Below are positions 12,301 through 18,300 of a stretch of DNA of 32,500 nucleotides, piece by piece. Origin of the DNA: Glandiceps talaboti (Eukaryota; Hemichordata; Enteropneusta; Spengelidae); contig NC_135567.1 in the NCBI RefSeq assembly GCF_964340395.1, positions 1,258,109 through 1,290,608 on the forward strand, read 5' to 3'. The notes under the pieces are model-generated. The model made no database searches, was not told the DNA's origin, and saw only the letters and a list, made by a program, of their open reading frames with translations. Position numbers and translations under genes: made by a program. Positions within the stretch are counted from its first letter, which is position 1. Each line of letters opens with the position of its first letter.

Positions 12301-15300
12301 TAGTTTACAGTGGTCTTTGTAAGTTAGGATAGTTTACAGTGGTCTTTGTAAGTTAAGATATTTTACAGTGGTCTTTGTAAGTTAGGATAGTTTACAGTGG
12401 TCTTTGTAAGTTAGGATAGTTTACAGTGGTCTTTGTAAGTTAAGATATTTTACAGTGGTCTTTGTAAGTTAAGATATTTTACAGTGGTCTTTGTAAGTTA
12501 GGATAGTTTACAGTGGTCTTTGGAAGTTAAGATATTTTACAGTGGTCTTTGTAAGTTAGGATATTTTACAGTGGTCTTTGTAAGTTAAGATATTTTACAG
12601 TGGTCTTTGTAAGTTAGGATAGTTTACAGTGGTCTTTGTAAGTTAGGATAATTTACAGTGGTCTTTGTAAGTTAGGATATTTTACAGTGGTCTTTGTAAG
12701 TTAGGGTAATTTACAGTGGTCTTTGTAAGTTAGGATATTTTACAGTAGTCTTTGTAAGTTAGGATATTTTACAGTGGTCTTTGGAAGATAGGATATTTTA
12801 CAGTGGTCTTTGGAAGATAAGATAGTTTACAGTGGTCTTTGTAAGTTAGGATATTTTACAGTGGTCTTTGTAAGTTAGGATAATTTACAGTGGTCTTTGT
12901 AAGTTAGGATATTTTACAGTGGTCTTTGTAAGTTAAGATATTTTACAGTGGTCTTTGTAAGTTAGGATAGTTTACAGTGGTCTTTGTAAGTTAAGATATT
13001 TTACAGTGGTCTTTGTAAGTTAGGATAGTTTACAGTGGTCTTTGTAAGTTAGGATAGTTTACAGTGGTCTTTGTAAGTTAGGATATTTTACAGTGGTCTT
13101 TGTAAGTTAGGATAGTTTACAGTGGTCTTTGTAAGTTAGGATAGTTTACAGTGGTCTTTGTAAGTTAGGATAGTTTACAGTGGTCTTTGTAAGTTAAGAT
13201 ATTTTACAGTGGTCTTTGTAAGTTAGGATAGTTTACAGTGGTCTTTGTAAGTTAGGATAGTTTACAGTGGTCTTTGTAAGTTAGGATATTTTACAGTGGT
13301 CTTTGTAAGTTAGGATATTTTACAGTGGTCTTTGTAAGTTAGGATATTTTACAGTGGTCTTTGTAAGTTAAGATAGTTTACAGTGGTCTTTGTAAGTTAA
13401 GATAGTTTACAGTGGTCTTTGTAAGTAAGGATAGTTTACAGTGGTCTTTGTAAGATAGGATATTTTACAGTGGTCTTTGTAAGTTAAGATATTTTACAGT
13501 AGTCTTTGTAAGTTAAGATATTTTACAGTGGTCTTTGTAAGTTAGGATATTTTACAGTGGTCTTTGTAAGTTAGGATATTTTACAGTGGTCTTTGTAAGT
13601 TAGGATATTTTACAGTGGTCTTTGTAAGTTAGGATAGTTTACAGTGGTCTTTGTAAGTTAGGATAGTTTACAGTGGTCTTTGTAAGTTAGGATAGTTTAC
13701 AGTGGTCTTTGTAAGTTAGGATAGTTTACAGTGGTCTTTGTAAGTTAGGATAGTTTACAGTGGTCTTTGTAAGTTAGGATAGTTTACAGTGGTCTTTGTA
13801 AGTTAGGATAGTTTACAGTGGTCTTTGTAAGTTAGGATATTTTACAGTGGTCTTTGTAAGTTAGGATATTTTACAGTGGTCTTTGTAAGTTAAGATAGTT
13901 TACAGTGGTCTTTGTAAGTTAGGATAGTTTACAGTGGTCTTTGTAAGTTAAGATATTTTACAGTGGTCTTTGTAAGTTAAGATAGTTTACAGTGGTCTTT
14001 GTAAGTTAGGATAGTTTACAGTGGTCTTTGTAAGTTAGGATAGTTTACAGTGGTCTTTGTAAGTTAGGATAGTTTACAGTGGTCTTTGTAAGTTAGGATA
14101 GTTTACAGTGGTCTTTGTAAGTTAGGATAGTTTACAGTGGTCTTTGTAAGTTAGGATAGTTTACAGTGGTCTTTGTAAGTTAGGATAGTTTACAGTGGTC
14201 TTTGTAAGTTAGGATATTTTACAGTGGTCTTTGTAAGTTAGGATATTTTACAGTAGTCTTTGTAAGTTAGGATATTTTACAGTGGTCTTTGTAAGTTAAG
14301 ATAGTTTACAGTGGTCTTTGTAAGTTAGGATAGTTTACAGTGGTCTTTGTAAGTTAGGATAGTTTACAGTGGTCTTTGTAAGTTAGGATAGTTTACAGTG
14401 GTCTTTGTAAGTTAAGATATTTTACAGTGGTCTTTGTAAGTTAAGATATTTTACAGTGGTCTTTGTAAGTTAGGATATTTTACAGTAGTCTTTGTAAGTT
14501 AGGATAGTTTACAGTGGTCTTTGTAAGTTAGGATATTTTACAGTAGTCTTTGTAAGTTAAGATATTTTACAGTGGTCTTTGTAAGTTAAGATATTTTACA
14601 GTGGTCTTTGTAAGTTAGGATATTTTACAGTGGTCTTTGTAAGTTAAGATAGTTTACAGTGGTCTTTGTAAGTTAGGATAGTTTACAGTGGTCTTTGTAA
14701 GTTAGGATATTTTACAGTGGTCTTTGTAAGTTAGGATATTTTACAGTGGTCTTTGTAAGTTAGGATATTTTACAGTGGTCTTTGTAAGTTAGGATATTTT
14801 ACAGTGGTCTTTGTAAGTTAGGATATTTTACAGTGGTCTTTGTAAGTTAGGATATTTTACAGTGGTCTTTGTAAGTTAGGATATTTTACAGTGGTCTTTG
14901 TAAGTTAAGATAGTTTACAGTGGTCTTTGTAAGATAAGATATTTTACAGTGGTCTTTGTAAGTTAAGATATTTTACAGTGGTCTTTGTAAGTTAGGATAT
15001 TTTACAGTAGTCTTTGTAAGTTAGGATAGTTTACAGTGGTCTTTGTAAGTTAAGATATTTTACAGTGGTCTTTGTAAGTTAAGATAGTTTACAGTGGTCT
15101 TTGTAAGTTAGGATATTTTACAGTGGTCTTTGTAAGTTAGGATATTTTACAGTAGTCTTTGTAAGTTAGGATATTTTACAGTGGTCTTTGTAAGTTAGGA
15201 TATTTTACAGTGGTCTTTGTAAGTTAAGATATTTTACAGTGGTCTTTGTAAGTTAGGATATTTTACAGTGGTCTTTGTAAGTTAAGATATTTTACAGTGG

Positions 15301-18300
15301 TCTTTGTAAGTTAGGATATTTTACAGTGGTCTTTGTAAGTTAAGATATTTTACAGTGGTCTTTGTAAGTTAAGATATTTTACAGTAGTCTTTGTAAGTTA
15401 AGATATTTTACAGTGGTCTTTGTAAGTTAGGATAGTTTACAGTGGTCTTTGTAAGTTAGGATAGTTTACAGTGGTCTTTGTAAGTTAAGATATTTTACAG
15501 TGGTCTTTGTAAGTTAGGATATTTTACAGTGGTCTTTGTAAGTTAAGATATTTTACAGTGGTCTTTGTAAGTTAGGATATTTTACAGTGGTCTTTGTAAG
15601 TTAAGATATTTTACAGTGGTCTTTGTAAGTTAGGATAGTTTACAGTGGTCTTTGTAAGTTAGGATATTTTACAGTGGTCTTTGTAAGTTAGGATATTTTA
15701 CAGTGGTCTTTGTAAGTTAGGATAGTTTACAGTGGTCTTTGTAAGTTAGGATAGTTTACAGTGGTCTTTGTAAGTTAGGATATTTTACAGTGGTCTTTGT
15801 AAGTTAAGATATTTTACAGTAGTCTTTGTAAGTTAAGATATTTTACAGTGGTCTTTGTAAGTTAGGATAGTTTACAGTGGTCTTTGTAAGTTAGGATATT
15901 TTACAGTGGTCTTTGTAAGATAAGATATTTTACAGTGGTCTTTGTAAGTTAAGATATTTTACAGTGGTCTTTGTAAGTTAGGATATTTTACAGTAGTCTT
16001 TGTAAGTTAGGATAGTTTACAGTGGTCTTTGTAAGTTAGGATAGTTTACAGTGGTCTTTGTAAGTTAGGATATTTTACAGTAGTCTTTGTAAGTTAAGAT
16101 ATTTTACAGTGGTCTTTGTAAGTTAAGATATTTTACAGTGGTCTTTGTAAGTTAGGATAGTTTACAGTGGTCTTTGTAAGTTAGGATAGTTTACAGTGGT
16201 CTTTGTAAGTTAAGATATTTTACAGTGGTCTTTGTAAGTTAGGATATTTTACAGTGGTCTTTGTAAGTTAGGATAGTTTACAGTGGTCTTTGTAAGTTAG
16301 GATATTTTACAGTAGTCTTTGTAAGTTAGGATATTTTACAGTGGTGTTTGTAAGTTAGGATAGTTTACAGTGGTCTTTGTAAGATAAGATAGTTTACAGT
16401 GGTCTTTGTAAGTTAAGATATTTTACAGTGGTCTTTGTAAGTTAGGATAGTTTACAGTGGTCTTTGTAAGTTAGGATATTTTACAGTGGTCTTTGTAAGT
16501 TAAGATATTTTACAGTGGTCTTTGTAAGTTAAGATATTTTACAGTGGTCTTTGTAAGTTAGGATATTTTACAGTGGTCTTTGTAAGTTAGGATAGTTTAC
16601 AGTGGTCTTTGTAAGTTAGGATAGTTTACAGTGGTCTTTGTAAGTTAGGATAGTTTACAGTGGTCTTTGTAAGTTAGGATAGTTTACAGTGGTCTTTGTA
16701 AGATAAGATATTTTACAGTGGTCTTTGTAAGTTAGGATAGTTTACAGTGGTCTTTGTAAGTTAGGATAGTTTACAGTGGTCTTTGTAAGTTAGGATATTT
16801 TACAGTGGTCTTTGTAAGTTAGGATAGTTTACAGTGGTCTTTGTAAGTTAGGATATTTTACAGTGGTCTTTGTAAGTTAAGATATTTTACAGTGGTCTTT
16901 GTAAGTTAGGATAGTTTACAGTGGTCTTTGTAAGTTAGGATATTTTACAGTGGTCTTTGTAAGTTAGGATAGTTTACAGTGGTCTTTGTAAGTTAGGATA
17001 TTTTACAGTGGTCTTTGTAAGTTAGGATAGTTTACAGTGGTCTTTGTAAGTTAGGATAGTTTACAGTGGTCTTTGTAAATTAGGATATTTTACAGTGGTC
17101 TTTGTAAGTTAGGATATTTTACAGTGGTCTTTGTAAGTTAGGATATTTTACAGTGGTCTTTGTAAGTTAGGATAGTTTACAGTGGTCTTTGTAAGTTAAG
17201 ATAGTTTACAGTGGTCTTTGTAAGTTAAGATATTTTACAGTGGTCTTTGTAAGTTAGGATATTTTACAGTGGTCTTTGTAAGTTAGGATAGTTTACAGTG
17301 GTCTTTGTAAGTTAAGATATTTTACAGTGGTCTTTGTAAGTTAAGATATTTTACAAAGGTAAGTCATTTTTGTAAGTTAAGAGATTATATAAAGGTAAGT
17401 GGTCTTACCAATTATCAATTAATCAGTCAGCTAATTCCAGACACTATGCAAGTATTTACAATTGTCAATTTTATCTAAATTATAGGGCGTTTGTCTAGCT
17501 AAGATGTTTGAAGGCTTGGTACAATGTGAACCTGGCTTTGAGGTTGCTGCACAAAGACTACTTGGACTGGTTGTATTCAGACTAAAGGTAAAACAGTCAG
17601 TCACACAAATTGGAAAGTTATCAATTTCATTATTAGTTTAATAATCTAGATCAGTTGTGTTAGGGAGATTTAAATGATAACAAGAGTACAAATCTCAACA
17701 GAATATTGTCATCCCATAGGGCCCTAATCAACTGAATATTGTCATCCCATAGGGCCCTAATCAACTGAATATTGTCATCCCATAGGGCCCTAATCAACTG
17801 AATATTGTCTTCCCTATAGAGCCCTCATCAACTGAATATTGTCTTCCCTATAGGGCCCTAATCAACTGAATATTGTCATCCCATAGGACCCTAATCAACT
17901 GAATATTGTCTTCCCTATAGGGCCATAATGAACTGAATATTGTCTTCCCTATAGGGCCCTAATCAACTGAATATTGTCTTCCCTATAGGGCCCTAATCAA
18001 CTGAATATTGTCTTCCCTATAGGGCCCTAATCAACTGAATATTGTCTTCCCTATAGAGTCCTAATCAACTGAATATTGTCTTCCCTATAGGACCCTAATC
18101 AACTGAATATTGTCTTCCCTATAGGGCCCTAATCAACTGAATATTGTCTTCCCTATAGGACCCTAATCAACTGAATATTGTCTTCCCTATAGAGTCCTAA
18201 TCAACTGAATATTGTCTTCCCTATAGGACCCTAATCGACTGAATATTGTCTTCCCTATAGAGTCCTAATCAACTGAATATTGTCTTCCCTATAGGACCCT

